Part shown: positions 37,256 to 46,999 of the stretch, piece after piece
Position numbering within the stretch: position 1 is the stretch's first letter
Layout of the letters: every line of letters starts with the position of its first letter
NCBI GenBank assembly: GCA_030544685.1
Contig: CP086683.1
Location: forward strand, 2,852,001 to 2,916,000
Origin: Pseudomonas sp. B21_DOA
GTDB taxonomy: Bacteria; Pseudomonadota; Gammaproteobacteria; Pseudomonadales; Pseudomonadaceae
Direction: 5' to 3'
DNA length: 64,000 nucleotides
Translations under genes and position numbers: made by a program
Notes under the pieces: generated by a model
Databases searched by the model: none
Seen by the model: only the letters and a program-made list of their open reading frames with translations
Told to the model about the DNA's origin: nothing

Positions 37256-37342
37256 TGGCTGAACGTTTCGTGCGAAATCATCTCCAATCTGCATACGCCC
37301 CGCTTGGGCGGACTGTCCCGATTCGGGAACTGCGAGGTTCAT

Positions 37343-37762
37343 ATGCGATTGTCATTATCTGCACTGTTTTTTGGCTTGGTCGTGGCGCAGGGCGCGATGG
37401 CGGCCGGAGATGGCACCGCTGCCGTAGGCGGTGGTCTCGGCGGTGCGCTGGGTAATGTGGTTGGCGGACAACTTGGCGGCAGCACGGGCGCGGCGGTCGG
37501 CGCAGGTGTCGGCGGCGCAGCGGGCAGTGCCGTCGGCGCGAACAAACGCAACCGCACCGAAGCCGCGATCGGCGGCGGTCTGGGCGCAGCAGGCGGTTCG
37601 GTCGTCGGCAACAGCCTCGGCGGCTCCACCGGCTCCGCCATCGGCGCGGGCCTGGGCGGCGCAGCAGGCGGCGCGGTAGGTAACAATCTTGGCGACGACG
37701 ACGGCGGATCTCATTCCGGCGGCCACAAGCACAAGAACAAACACAAAAATAAACATCGCTGA
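37343..37762 (+). CDS. Glycine-zipper protein, second paralogue
   Basis: A 139-residue paralogue of the preceding gene, from ATG 37343 (GAGG upstream), with signal peptide MRLSLSALFFGLVVAQGAMA. The same zipper repeats are followed by a different tail: an acidic DDDGG and then HKHKNKHKNKHR. That His/Lys-rich tail might bind metal, polyanion or lipopolysaccharide; this is speculation. The repeat regions are alike over about 100 residues, so the pair arose by tandem duplication. Confidence 0.82.
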   Translation: MRLSLSALFFGLVVAQGAMAAGDGTAAVGGGLGGALGNVVGGQLGGSTGAAVGAGVGGAAGSAVGANKRNRTEAAIGGGLGAAGGSVVGNSLGGSTGSAIGAGLGGAAGGAVGNNLGDDDGGSHSGGHKHKNKHKNKHR

Positions 37763-37772
37763 TTGATCAACG

Positions 37773-37796
37773 GAAACCCGGCCTGGCGCCGGGTTT
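37773..37796 (+). terminator. Terminator of the second glycine-zipper gene
   Basis: AAACCCGGC pairs with GCCGGGTTT around CTGGC-type loop sequence, followed by TCG; the stem itself supplies the U-run. Confidence 0.75.
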
Positions 37797-37879
37797 TCGT
37801 GTCTGGCCGTCAGGCAGAGGAACGATTGGCGGCAGGGCTTTTCGAACGTCATACATCCCACACGCTCAAGAGGTGCGCC

Positions 37880-38046
37880 ATGACTCCCGAAACCGAAGGC
37901 AAAGAAGAGAAGGGCCCGAGTGGATTGCCGTTTATCAATGACCCGGGAACGAAGATCCGGGCTCGCTGATGGATGATGCGACGGTGCCGTTGAACGATGC
38001 GGATGAGGCGGATATGGAGTATGAGGAGGATGGGGATGAGCAGTGA
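37880..38046 (+). pseudogene. Small acidic hypothetical protein, frameshifted
   Basis: From ATG 37880 (AGAGG upstream) the frame reads MTPETEGKEEKGPSGLPFIN then DPGTK. One A seems lost at 37952-37953; the next frame reads DPGSLMDDATVPLNDADEAD and ends in an acidic tail at 38046. The repaired product is about 55 residues, very acidic and disordered. Function unknown. Confidence 0.55.
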
Positions 38047-38081
38047 GAGTGTTCGTGGTGAATGGAGATTTTGAATATGGG

Positions 38082-38108
38082 TTTAAAGGGCCTGAGTCAA
38101 CAGGCCCT
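38082..38108 (-). terminator. Terminator of the rhs/immunity transcript
   Basis: AGGGCCTG and CAGGCCCT form an 8-bp stem around a 6-base loop; on the minus strand TTTAAA follows. It lies 56 bases past the immunity gene stop. Confidence 0.6.
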
Positions 38109-38163
38109 CCTTGTGGTCGTGTTTAGGTCGTTTCTTTCGAGTCGGCCCAGATATATAGATTAC

Positions 38164-38550
38164 TTATGGCTGAAATTTTTTTGATTTTTTTAGATTGATG
38201 TATTCGGCGAATTCTTTTTCTATAATTTCTTCGTCGCAATACTTTCTATGTTTAGATGGTCGTTCACGAGCAAAGTTGTATAAGCGCCAAGTGTCGAATC
38301 CATTGATTTCACCATTAGGTCCATAGTCAAAATCTACGGTTCCTGTCGATAGATTGATGCGGCAGCCAATGCCGTGCAATTCATATTTAACGCCTCGAGT
38401 GACTCTCCCGCATCGCTTGATCGCCTTGGTATACCAGAGCTTTCGAATATCTCGAGTGCCAAATTGTCTTTCAAGTATCGACGTGCTGGAATCTACCATG
38501 GAGATAAAATCATTTATCAGGGTTTCCAGAGTTTCACTTTGATCGCTCAT
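38164..38550 (-). CDS. Probable immunity protein for the Rhs toxin
   Basis: A 128-residue protein whose ATG (38550) overlaps the rhs stop codon as ATGA, so it is made together with the toxin. It starts MSDQSETLETLINDFISMVD and contains YELHGIGCRINLSTGTVDFD and NGFDTWRLYNFARERP, which resembles small DUF6896-like proteins (uncertain recall). It is A+T-rich: bases 38221-38280 are 21/60 G+C by hand count, far below the surrounding genes. Position, size and composition fit an immunity protein; binding to the toxin is inferred. Confidence 0.72.
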   Translation of the reverse strand: MSDQSETLETLINDFISMVDSSTSILERQFGTRDIRKLWYTKAIKRCGRVTRGVKYELHGIGCRINLSTGTVDFDYGPNGEINGFDTWRLYNFARERPSKHRKYCDEEIIEKEFAEYINLKKSKKFQP

Positions 38551-41500
38551 CTTCTTCTCCGGTGCTCCAACCTGTCGAAGCCTACATTATTTGCTGACTC
38601 TAATATATCTTCAATGCTTCTTAGAGATCTTTCGTACGCTTTCAGATTTGTTATGAGTTTAATCGTCACATTGGTCGAAGTTTGTCGTGCAGCTGCTGCG
38701 CGGTGGTGTCCATCCAGAATATATAAACTGCCGTTATGTTCTAGAACGTCAATGGGGCGTACTGAATTGAATCCGTCACGCATTTTGTCCTTATACTCAT
38801 CTACTGTCCTAGTTGAGGTCTTACCCGCGATTGCATGTACTCGTTTCAGAGTGTTTGGATCTATATTGTGAGCAATGGCCGGTAGGTCAGGCTCCCCCTC
38901 ATCAACCTTAACCCCATCACTCGCCCCCGGAACATCACACCCAGGTTTATTCGGCGGCGGGCAATTGGACGTCAACCCCAACGGATCCACCCACCCCGTC
39001 GGATTCGGCACGTACTGGTACTGGTTCAACCCACCCGCGAGCTTCACCGGATCCGGCGTCAGGTACCGTCCCAATCTCGGGTCGTAATACCGATGGCGGT
39101 TGTAATGCAGCCCACTTTCAACATCGAAATACTGCCCCTGAAAGCGCAGTGGTTGGTCGAGGTAATCCTCGCCAGCGAGGGTGACGGCAGCGACTTTGCC
39201 GTAGGCGTCGTATTGCGCGGACCAGACGATTTCGCCGCTGTAGTCGGTGAGTTCCTGCGGGGTGCCGAGGTGGTCGAGTTGGTAGTAGAACGGGCAGGCT
39301 TTTTCGGGCCTTTGCCGTCGAGCATCGCGAGTGGGCGGAAGGTGCCGGGTTCGTAGAGGAAGCTGCGGTATTGCGTGGCGCTGCTTTCGGCGACGAGGTG
39401 TTCGCCTTGCCAGAAAAATTCGGTGACGGCGCCGTCGACGGTTTTGCGGATGCGCCGGCCGAAGGCGTCGTACTGGTAGGTGGCGGTCTGGCCGTCGGGG
39501 CGGGTCAGGCCGATCAGGCGGTGCTGGCAGTCGTAGCGGTATTCGGTGATGAGGGTCTGGCCGTGGCCTCGGCGTTCGCGGATCAGGTTGCCGAAGGCGT
39601 CGTAGTCGTAATGACGGTCGCCCTGCATCAGCAGGCGATTGCCCTTGATCTGCGCAGGACCGGGGCGGTCCTGCATCAGCAGGTTGCCGGCCGGGTCGTG
39701 GGCGAAGGATTCGGGCAGTTCGTCGCGTGAGTGACGTACGCGGATCAACCGGTCGAGGGCGTCGTAGCCGTAAGTGCGCTGGCCGTGGCGGCTGTCGGCG
39801 ATGTGCTCGAGATTGCCGTTGGCGCTGTAGGCATAATCGCGGCGGTACAGCGAGGAATGGCGATGGCCTACGGCGTGGGCGAGCAAGCGGCCCTGGTCGT
39901 CGTAGGCATATTCGCTGAGCAGCAGACCTTGCTGACGCTGCTGCTCGCGACCGGATTGATAGACGTGGCGGGTCAGCGGCGTGCCGTTGAGGTCGATGGC
40001 GCTCAGCGCACCGCCCTTGGCGTAGTGATAGTCGAGCTTGCTGTTGTCCGGCAGGCGCAGACGCTTGAGCTGACCGCAAGCGTCGTAGGCATAACGCAAG
40101 GTGCCCCAGCCCTGATGCTCGGTGATCAAGCGGTCCTGACGGTCGTACTCGAAGGCCAGCGGATGGTTCTGGCCGTCATCGACAGCGATCAACCGACCGA
40201 GGCGATCGTAGTCGTAGCGAACTTTGCTCCCATCGGGCAGGGTTTTGACGAGTAAACGGCCGGCCCTGTCTCGCTCGTAGCGGGTGACCAGACTGGGACC
40301 GAAATCACCAAACTCGGTCTTCTCCAGCAGGTGCCCGTTGAGATCGTAGGCGTAGGCCGTGCGCCGCCCATCAAACCCGGTTTCCTGTCGGATCAATCCG
40401 GTCGGCGTGTAATCCAGTCGGTATTTTTCGCCCGATTCGTTTTCAATCTCGGTCAGCAACAGCCGCGCATGGTCATAGCGATACTGCACGCGGGTGCCGT
40501 CGGGGTTGATCCGTCGCGAGACCAGGTGCAGGTCGTCGTCATATTCGTAACGGGTGATACGACCGAGCTCGTCGCGCTCAGCAGTGACTTGCCCGTAGGC
40601 GCCGTAGCTGTAGGCACGGGTGCTGCCCGTAGGAGAAGTCGTCAGGATCAGTCGGCCGGCCGCGTCCCACTGCTGCCGGCTGACAACACCAAATTCGTCC
40701 TGGGTGGTAATCCGCCGACCCAGCGCGTCGTAGGAAAAACGCCGCACGCCACCATCAGGCAGGGTTTCTTCGATGAGCTGGCCGAGCTCGTTCCACACCC
40801 AGCGATGGCGGCTGCTGTCCGGATAACGCAGCGACAGCAATTGCCCGCGCAGGTTGTAGTAGTAATGGGTGACCTGGCCGTCGGGATCGACCGCTTCGGT
40901 GACGGCGCCTTCGGCATTGCGCCGGTAGATCCACACCGCATCACCACGGCAACGTTTGTAGAGAAACCCGTTGCGGTACTCGTAGGACGTTGGCGCATCG
41001 TCCGGCGGAATCAGTGCGATCAGCCGTCCGACTTCGTCGTAGCGGTATTCGGTGACCGCGCCCAGAGCATCCTGCTCGGCGATCAACCGGCCTTGCCCGT
41101 CATAGGCCTTGAGCTGCTCGCCGCCATCGGCCGCGACCTGGCGCACCAGACGCGCACGTTCGTCGTGGACGTAGACCTCTTCGGTGCCGTCGACGTAATG
41201 CACGGTCACGCTGGCGTCGTCATCGTTCCAGACGTAACGGGTGTTCATCTGCGAGAACGACGCCCAGTGCCGCACGCAGCGGGCGGCTTTGCCCTCGCGC
41301 TGCCATTCCCAGAAGAAGCTCGCGCCGCCGGTCAGCTGGCGCTGGAGGATGACGTGGTGGTCGTCATAGTCGTAGCGCTCGCTGTCGCCGACCGCGTTGG
41401 TCGCGACCAGCAGGCGTTGGCGGGCATCGAAGCTGTAGGTGGCGAGGTTTTGCTCGGTGATCCAATCGCCCTGAACGAACACCTGATAGTCGACTGCCAC

Positions 41501-43340
41501 CAGTTGCGTGCGGTCATAACGCAACAGCAGGGCGCGGCCGGCGCCGTTGTCCAGGCGCTGAATGCGGTCGAAGCGATCACGTTGCAGGGTCAGACGATTG
41601 CCGTAGACATCGCTGATTGCCGTGAGCCGGCCGGCGCGAAAGTGATAAAGCGCGCGCTGTCGCCGGCCAGAGCAAGGATCAGTTCTTCCGGTTCATCACC
41701 GAGAAAGATCGCCGCCCGCGACAGACTGTTGTGGATTGCCGGGCGCTCGACATTGGGCAGGGAAAGCGGGTGCGGCGGTTCTCGTGGTCGATCCAGGTCA
41801 CGCCATCGCCATCGAAGGCCAGCCGATGCGCGAGCGTATGGCTCCAGCCAAAACCCAGGCCGATGTCGATCTCGACCGCGCTGCTGCGGTACAAACGGGT
41901 GAACTCGAACGGCAGCACGCCGTCGAGCACGGCGTCGGTCAGGGTCAGCAGTTCTTCGCCGGTGACCATTGACACCGGGCAGCCGTTGGTACAGGTGTTG
42001 GGCACGCAGTCGGCGGCGTCGCCGTTGGGGTTTTTCGCTTGGTCGGGAGCGTCGTCGTGGGGCTCGTGGCGCTCAAGACGGGCCATACCTTGGGATTTTT
42101 CCCGCGCGAGTGGCGCCGGATTCGGCACGCTCAACACCACTGTGTCGGCCTGGCGAATGTTCAGCGGAATCGACGGTGTCGGCTTCAGCTTCACCTCGCG
42201 CGCATGAAACATCAGCGGCTTTAGCGTACTCGCGTGCTGCTTGAGCTCCGGCGTCGAAGTGAGCTCAGCCAGACGCAGGGCTGAGGCGGCAAGCCACTCC
42301 CGCGCCCGTGGCGACTTGATCTTCGCCAGGACCTTGCTGCTCAAACGCAGCGATACGCCGGCCCCGCCTGCCACGCGCATCAACAGGAAACTGATCAGCA
42401 ACTCGGTGCGAACTTCGGCCACCACCTCGGCAAGGTATTGCGGCGGCAGCATCTTCAGCCAACTGGTGAACGCGGCCAGATGAATGAACAGCCACGGCTC
42501 GTCGCTGAGCATCAACAAGGCGTTGGCAATCGCCTCGCTGGACGCCGCCAGCAGCGCCTCAAGTTCGACTTCGCTGAGGTATTCCAGAAGCTTTGCGCTG
42601 TGCTCCTGCAGATCGGCAAGGAGGGCAAACAGCTGTTGAATGTCATCCCAGACGCCATTCAGGGCTTTTTCCAGGCCACGCCAATCGGCCCGCTGCAACT
42701 GCCCGTAACGATCGAGAAAACCGGCGCTGGAAAACTCCGTCCATTGCGGCTCGAAACCTGTCCATTCGCCGCGCAGCCAGTTTTCCAGACCGGCGATGAC
42801 GCCTTGATAAGAGGCGTACAAAGCGCGCACGTGGGCAGTGGAAACATCGGGAAAGAAGGTGACGCGGTAGCGCTGGCCGCGCATGCAATCGGTCACTTCG
42901 AGGATCCCGCTCGGGCCGATGGTGTGGCGCAGTGGTTCGCCGAAGGTCTGTACGCCGTCGACTTCGCTGAGCAGCGGTTCGAGGGTCACCGGGGTGTCGC
43001 CGATCGGCACAAAGCGCGCCGCTTCGAACATGTGCACCAAGGTCAACGGACCGCTGGCCGAACATATGACCACCGATGAGCTGACAGGTGCGCGCGAGGT
43101 GATCGGCGCGCTCAGTTGTACGTCATTGCCAACCTTGAACACCTGCTCGATGTCCAGCGCGGTCCCGGTCCAGAACTGCTCGGCCCAGGCGTCGTAGTTG
43201 TTCAGGCACAGGCGGAACTCATCGATCAGCGCTTCGAAATCGGGCTGCTGGGGATTCAGGGCGGCCACCACCAGCAGTCCGATGCTGTTGTTCAGGGCCA
43301 AGAGCCGATCGGGTTGAAACATTCGCAGTCGCTCGCGCAT
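38547..43340 (-). pseudogene. Rhs polymorphic toxin with ParB-like C-terminal domain, three frameshifts
   Basis: About 1597 residues once repaired. Residues 1-430 are an unassigned N-terminal region. Then comes a DUF6531-type entry domain (NGCPVSMVTGEELL, FEFTRLYRSS), many YD repeats (YDALGR, YDDDL, YDRLGRL), the Rhs core end GRYLTPDPVKLAGGLNQYQY and WVDPLGL. The last 141 residues (38547-38972) are the variable tip, with LDGHHRAAAARQT as in ParB/Srx-like nucleases. Breaks: C lost at 41760-41762, T lost at 41647-41649, A lost at 39300-39304. No PAAR motif is seen. Confidence 0.85.
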
Positions 43341-43558
43341 ATGAAGAAACGGGAGCGCGGACTTTGCAGGGGATCAAAAAGGAAAGAAGTCGGGTAAGTA
43401 GGCAGTATCTGTAGGAGGTTTCGCTAAATGCGAAAGGGCGTCGATGGTGTTGCCCGTTGCTCAATGTCCATCCGCCTCGCTATGCTGCCGAACCCATTAA
43501 TCAGATCCGCGTTGCGGCACATTGCCTGTCGCCCGGGATGTCTTTGTTAACGGATCCG

Positions 43559-44256
43559 ATGATGAATGCACCGCTGAAGACGTTCGGCCCGATCAAGGCC
43601 GTGATTTTCGATATGGACGGTTTGCTGCTCGACACTGAGGGCATTTACACCGAGGTCACCTCGCTGATTGCCGGGCGCTACGGGAAAACCTTCGACTGGA
43701 GCGTCAAGCAGAACATCATTGGTCGCGGGGCCAATGACCTGGCCAATTACGTGGTGCAGGCGCTGGAGTTACCGATCAGCCCGGAAGAATTCCTGGAGAT
43801 TCGCGAGCCGCTGATGCGCGAGCGTTTCCCAAGGCCCAGGCGATGCCGGGGGCCGAAGCACTGGTGCGTCACCTCAAGGCGCACAACATTCCGATCGCGG
43901 TCGGCACCAGTTCGTCGCGCCAGTCGTTCGGGCAGAAAACCACTTTGCACCGCGACTGGTTCGCGTTGTTCGATTTCATCGTCACAGCGGACGATCCGGA
44001 AGTCGGCGCGGCCAAACCGGCGCCGGATATTTTCCTCACCGCCGCTCGGCGTCTGGGCGTCGCGCCCAAGGATTGTCTGGTGTTCGAGGATTCGCCGTTT
44101 GGGGTCACCGCGGCGAAAGCAGCAGGCATGACCGCAATCGCCATCCCCGACGCGGCGATGGCCGATGAGAAATATGCTCACGCTGACGGCATTATCCGCT
44201 CGCTGAAAGACTTCAGGCCAAGCGCATTTGGCCTGCCGACGCTGGAACTGGCCTGA
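43559..44256 (+). pseudogene. HAD-family phosphatase (GS1/pseudouridine-phosphatase-like), frameshifted
   Basis: A HAD hydrolase with the nucleophile motif VIFDMDGLLLDTEGIY, motif II VGTSSSRQSF, and the end block CLVFEDSPFGVTAAKAAGM. A C seems lost from the run at 43828-43830 (GTTTCCCAAGG). The second frame continues KAQAMPGAEALVRHLKAH to stop 44256. Repaired, it is about 232 residues. The start could be ATG 43559 or 43538. It is divergent from the rhs gene; 43341-43558 contains no other gene. Confidence 0.82.
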
Positions 44257-44270
44257 CCGCTCAAACAAAC

Positions 44271-44305
44271 AAGCCGCCCTTCCTATAAAGAAGGGCGGCT
44301 TTTTT
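44271..44305. terminator. Bidirectional terminator between the HAD and SDR genes
   Basis: AAGCCGCCCTTC pairs perfectly with GAAGGGCGGCTT around CTATAAA and is followed by TTTTT; it serves the two convergent genes. Confidence 0.9.
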
Positions 44306-44314
44306 GCCGTTCTG

Positions 44315-45061
44315 TCAGGCGCCGAAGCCACCGTCGATGGTCAGGCTGGCACCGGTGATGTAACCGGCTTCCGGCCCTGCCAGGTAGGCGACGAAGCTGG
44401 CGATTTCATCGGCGGTGCCGTAACGACCGACGGCCATCAGCGGGATCAGGCTGTCGGCAAAGTCGCCGTGGGCCGGGTTCATGTCGGTGTCGACCGGGCC
44501 AGGTTGCACGTTGTTGATGGTGATGCCCCGAGGGCCGAGATCGCGGGCCAGGCCTTTGGTCAGGCCGACCAGTGCCGATTTGCTCATCGCGTACACGCCG
44601 CCACCGCCGAAGGGCATGCGATCGGCGTTGGTGCTGCCGATGTTGATGATCCGCGAGCCTTCGCCCATGTGTTTCGCCGCTTCCTGCGAAGCAATGAACA
44701 CGCTACGCACGTTGATGGCCAAAGTCTGATCGAAGTCTTCCAGTTTGAAATCTTCCAGCGGCGCGATGGCCAATACGCCGGCGTTATTCACCAGAATGTC
44801 CAGCCGGCCAAACGCTTCGACGGTGGCGCTGACGGCGTGGCGAATCGCGCTGGCATCGGCGCTGTCAGCCTTGATCGCCAAGGCTTTGCCGCCGTTGCCG
44901 GTGATGCTGTTCTGCAATTCTTCGGCTTTCGCGGTGGAGCTGACGTAGGTGAAAGCGACGGCGGCGCCTTCAGCGGCCAGACGTTTGACGATGGCCGCGC
45001 CGATGCCGCGCGAACCGCCTTGAATCAGAGCGACTTTGCCGCTGAGGTGTTGAGTGGTCAT
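44315..45061 (-). CDS. Short-chain dehydrogenase/reductase
   Basis: A 248-residue classical SDR from ATG 45061 (GGAG upstream). The NAD(P) motif is VALIQGGSRGIGAAI, then LVNNAGVLAI. The catalytic Ser143, Tyr157 and Lys161 are in IGSTN and YAMSK. It ends GYITGASLTIDGGFGA. The gene is divergent from a LysR regulator 125 bases away, probably its controller. The substrate is unknown; the motif set is that of 3-oxoacyl-ACP-reductase-like enzymes. Confidence 0.9.
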   Translation of the reverse strand: MTTQHLSGKVALIQGGSRGIGAAIVKRLAAEGAAVAFTYVSSTAKAEELQNSITGNGGKALAIKADSADASAIRHAVSATVEAFGRLDILVNNAGVLAIAPLEDFKLEDFDQTLAINVRSVFIASQEAAKHMGEGSRIINIGSTNADRMPFGGGGVYAMSKSALVGLTKGLARDLGPRGITINNVQPGPVDTDMNPAHGDFADSLIPLMAVGRYGTADEIASFVAYLAGPEAGYITGASLTIDGGFGA

Positions 45062-45148
45062 GTTCGATCTCCAAGTCTTCAAGGCGGAATGCCTTGGTGT
45101 TGGTGCCGAGTATCGGCGTGGCATCGACAACCGGGTAGACCATGATTG

Positions 45149-45178
45149 CTATAGTCTGTGTAAACCAGAAGTTTATAG
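45149..45178. promoter_or_regulatory. Possible LysR operator between SDR and lysR genes
   Basis: CTATA and TATAG form the ends of a 30-base interrupted dyad in the divergent intergenic region; it also contains TATAGT boxes for the regulator gene. LysR sites usually have this kind of partial dyad. Confidence 0.35.
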
Positions 45179-45186
45179 TGGCGATC

Positions 45187-46110
45187 ATGGAAACGTTCAG
45201 CAGTATCGAATGCTTTGTGCGCAGCGCCGAGGTCGGCAGCTTTGCCGAGGCCGCACGACGCTTGAGCCTGACCCCGGCGGCAGTGGGTAAAAGCGTGGCG
45301 AAACTGGAGGCGCGGCTTGGCGTGCGGCTGTTCCAGCGTAGTACACGCAGCCTGACCCTGACCGAAGCGGGGCAGCTGTTTTTGAGTGAAGTCAGCGCCA
45401 GCCTGACCACCATCCAGAATGCCGTGGCCAACCTGGCCAGCGCCGGAGGGCAACCGGCCGGTACGCTGAAAGTCAGCATGGGCACGGTGTTCGGCCGTCT
45501 GTATATCGTGCCGCTGCTCGGTGAGTTCCTGCGGCGCTATCCGGCGATCAACCCGGACTGGCATTTCGATAACCGCCAGGTCGATCTGATCGGGCAGGGC
45601 TTCGATGCGGCAATTGGCGGCGGCTTTGAACTGCCACAAGGCGTGGTTGCGCGCAGGCTCACGCCGGCGCATCGGGTACTTGTGGCATCGGAGGATTATC
45701 TGCACAACCATGCGCCGATCAGTCATCCCGATGACCTCAAGCAACATGACGGCATCCTGATCCGCTCACCGCAGACCGGGCGTGTGCGTTCGTGGCAACT
45801 TACCCATCGCGATCAACAACACAGTCCGCTGACGTTGCGGGCGCGGATGACTATGAGTGATTCCGAGGCTGCCTGTGCAACGGCGATGCAAGGTCTGGGG
45901 ATCGCGCTGGTGAGCATGCCGTTTGCGGTTGCGTATCTTCAGGCCGGGACGTTACGGCGGGTGCTGCCGGACTGGTTTGTCGATGATGGCAATATTTCGA
46001 TCTATTACGCCGAGCACAAATTATTGCCGGGCAAGACCCGGGCGTTTGTGGATTTCGTGATTGAACAGTTTGCTGAGCAGGGGTTGGTGCGGCGGTTCAG
46101 TGCTATTTGA
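45187..46110 (+). CDS. LysR-family transcriptional regulator
   Basis: A 307-residue protein from ATG 45187. Residues 3-60 form the winged helix (FVRSAEVGSFAEAARRLSLT, then AAVGKSVAKLEARLGVRLFQ, RSTRSLTLTEAG). The remainder is the periplasmic-binding-like effector domain of the DsdA/CrgA-type subgroup. It is divergent from the SDR gene and probably controls it and itself. The inducer is unknown. Confidence 0.92.
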   Translation: METFSSIECFVRSAEVGSFAEAARRLSLTPAAVGKSVAKLEARLGVRLFQRSTRSLTLTEAGQLFLSEVSASLTTIQNAVANLASAGGQPAGTLKVSMGTVFGRLYIVPLLGEFLRRYPAINPDWHFDNRQVDLIGQGFDAAIGGGFELPQGVVARRLTPAHRVLVASEDYLHNHAPISHPDDLKQHDGILIRSPQTGRVRSWQLTHRDQQHSPLTLRARMTMSDSEAACATAMQGLGIALVSMPFAVAYLQAGTLRRVLPDWFVDDGNISIYYAEHKLLPGKTRAFVDFVIEQFAEQGLVRRFSAI

Positions 46111-46119
46111 ATAGGGCTT

Positions 46120-46202
46120 GGGAGCGAGTCGTTTTCATTCGCGAGCAGGCTCGCCCCACAGGGGAACACATTCCAAATGTAGGAGTGAGCCTGCTCGCGA
46201 TG
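46120..46202. repeat. REP pair, one copy degenerate
   Basis: TTCGCGAGCAGGCTCGCCCCAC and GTAGGAGTGAGCCTGCTCGCGA face each other. A partial GGGAGCGAGTCG lies just before them. Confidence 0.8.
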
Positions 46203-46216
46203 AACGATAACTCGGT

Positions 46217-46945
46217 CTATCGAGCAAAGCGCTGCGGCCAGCCAACAATATTCTTCGGCCGTGGCGTGGCATACGTGCGCACCTTGGAGGTCGACAACTT
46301 CAAGCGCACCAGCGATTCGGCAATCGTCACCGCCGCTGTCACGCCATCCACCACCGGCACGCCGGTGCGGCGGCGAATCTGTTCATCCAGCCCGGCCATG
46401 CCGCCGCAGCCCAGGCAAATCACCTCGGCCTTGTCCTGAGTCACCGCCAGTTCGGCCTGTTGCACGATCGCTTCCAGTGCACGCTGCGGTTCATGTTCCA
46501 GCTCCAGAACCGCCAGCCCGCTGGCGCGCACCGAGGCACAGCGATCCCACAGGCCGGACAATTTCAGCCGATCCTCGATCAGCGGCACGGTGCGATCCAG
46601 CGTGGTCACCACCGAGTAGGCATGGCCGAGGAACATCGCGGTGCTGGCCGCCGCGTCAGTGATATCCACCACCGGCACGTTGAGCAATTCCTGCAAGCCT
46701 TCGCGGCCATGTTCGCCGTAGCCGGCCTGGATCACCGCATCGAACGGTTGATCGTAGGCCATCACCCGGTCCATCACGGCGATGGCGGCGAGGTAGCTTT
46801 CGAAATTGCCTTCAATCGATTCGGCGCCGAAGTACGGGGTCAGGCCGACGATTTCGGTACCGGGCGAAGCGACGGACTGCGCCGAGCGGGCGATGGCGTC
46901 GGTGATGGATTCGGTGGTGTTGACGTTGACCACGAGAATACGCAT
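46217..46945 (-). CDS. Asp/Glu/hydantoin racemase-family protein
   Basis: A 242-residue protein starting MRILVVNVNTTESITDAIAR. The family's second catalytic Cys is in VICLGCGGMAG, but the first is absent: the segment usually reading A-C-F-G-D reads IQAGYGEHGREG here. It is 54 bases downstream of an NCS1 hydantoin-type permease on the same strand, so it probably belongs to hydantoin or allantoin use. With one Cys missing, racemase activity is doubtful. Confidence 0.82.
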   Translation of the reverse strand: MRILVVNVNTTESITDAIARSAQSVASPGTEIVGLTPYFGAESIEGNFESYLAAIAVMDRVMAYDQPFDAVIQAGYGEHGREGLQELLNVPVVDITDAAASTAMFLGHAYSVVTTLDRTVPLIEDRLKLSGLWDRCASVRASGLAVLELEHEPQRALEAIVQQAELAVTQDKAEVICLGCGGMAGLDEQIRRRTGVPVVDGVTAAVTIAESLVRLKLSTSKVRTYATPRPKNIVGWPQRFAR

Positions 46946-46999
46946 GGAAAATCCTTATTGCGGGCAGTGGTGCGGCCCGAAAACCGGGCCGCGAAGGGA

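Noticed and set aside
36837..37762. Simple DNA repeat region
   Set aside because: The GGC-rich periodicity is coding: it is the glycine-zipper motif in two secreted paralogues.
39059..41646. Tandem repeat or CRISPR-like array in the rhs region
   Set aside because: The repetition is at protein level (YD repeats of variable spacing) and is explained by the Rhs core; there are no constant DNA repeats with unique spacers.
33676..43340. Classical integrative element at tRNA-Ser
   Set aside because: No integrase gene and no second copy of the tRNA 3' end were seen. The segment may still be acquired, but an att-site insertion is not supported.
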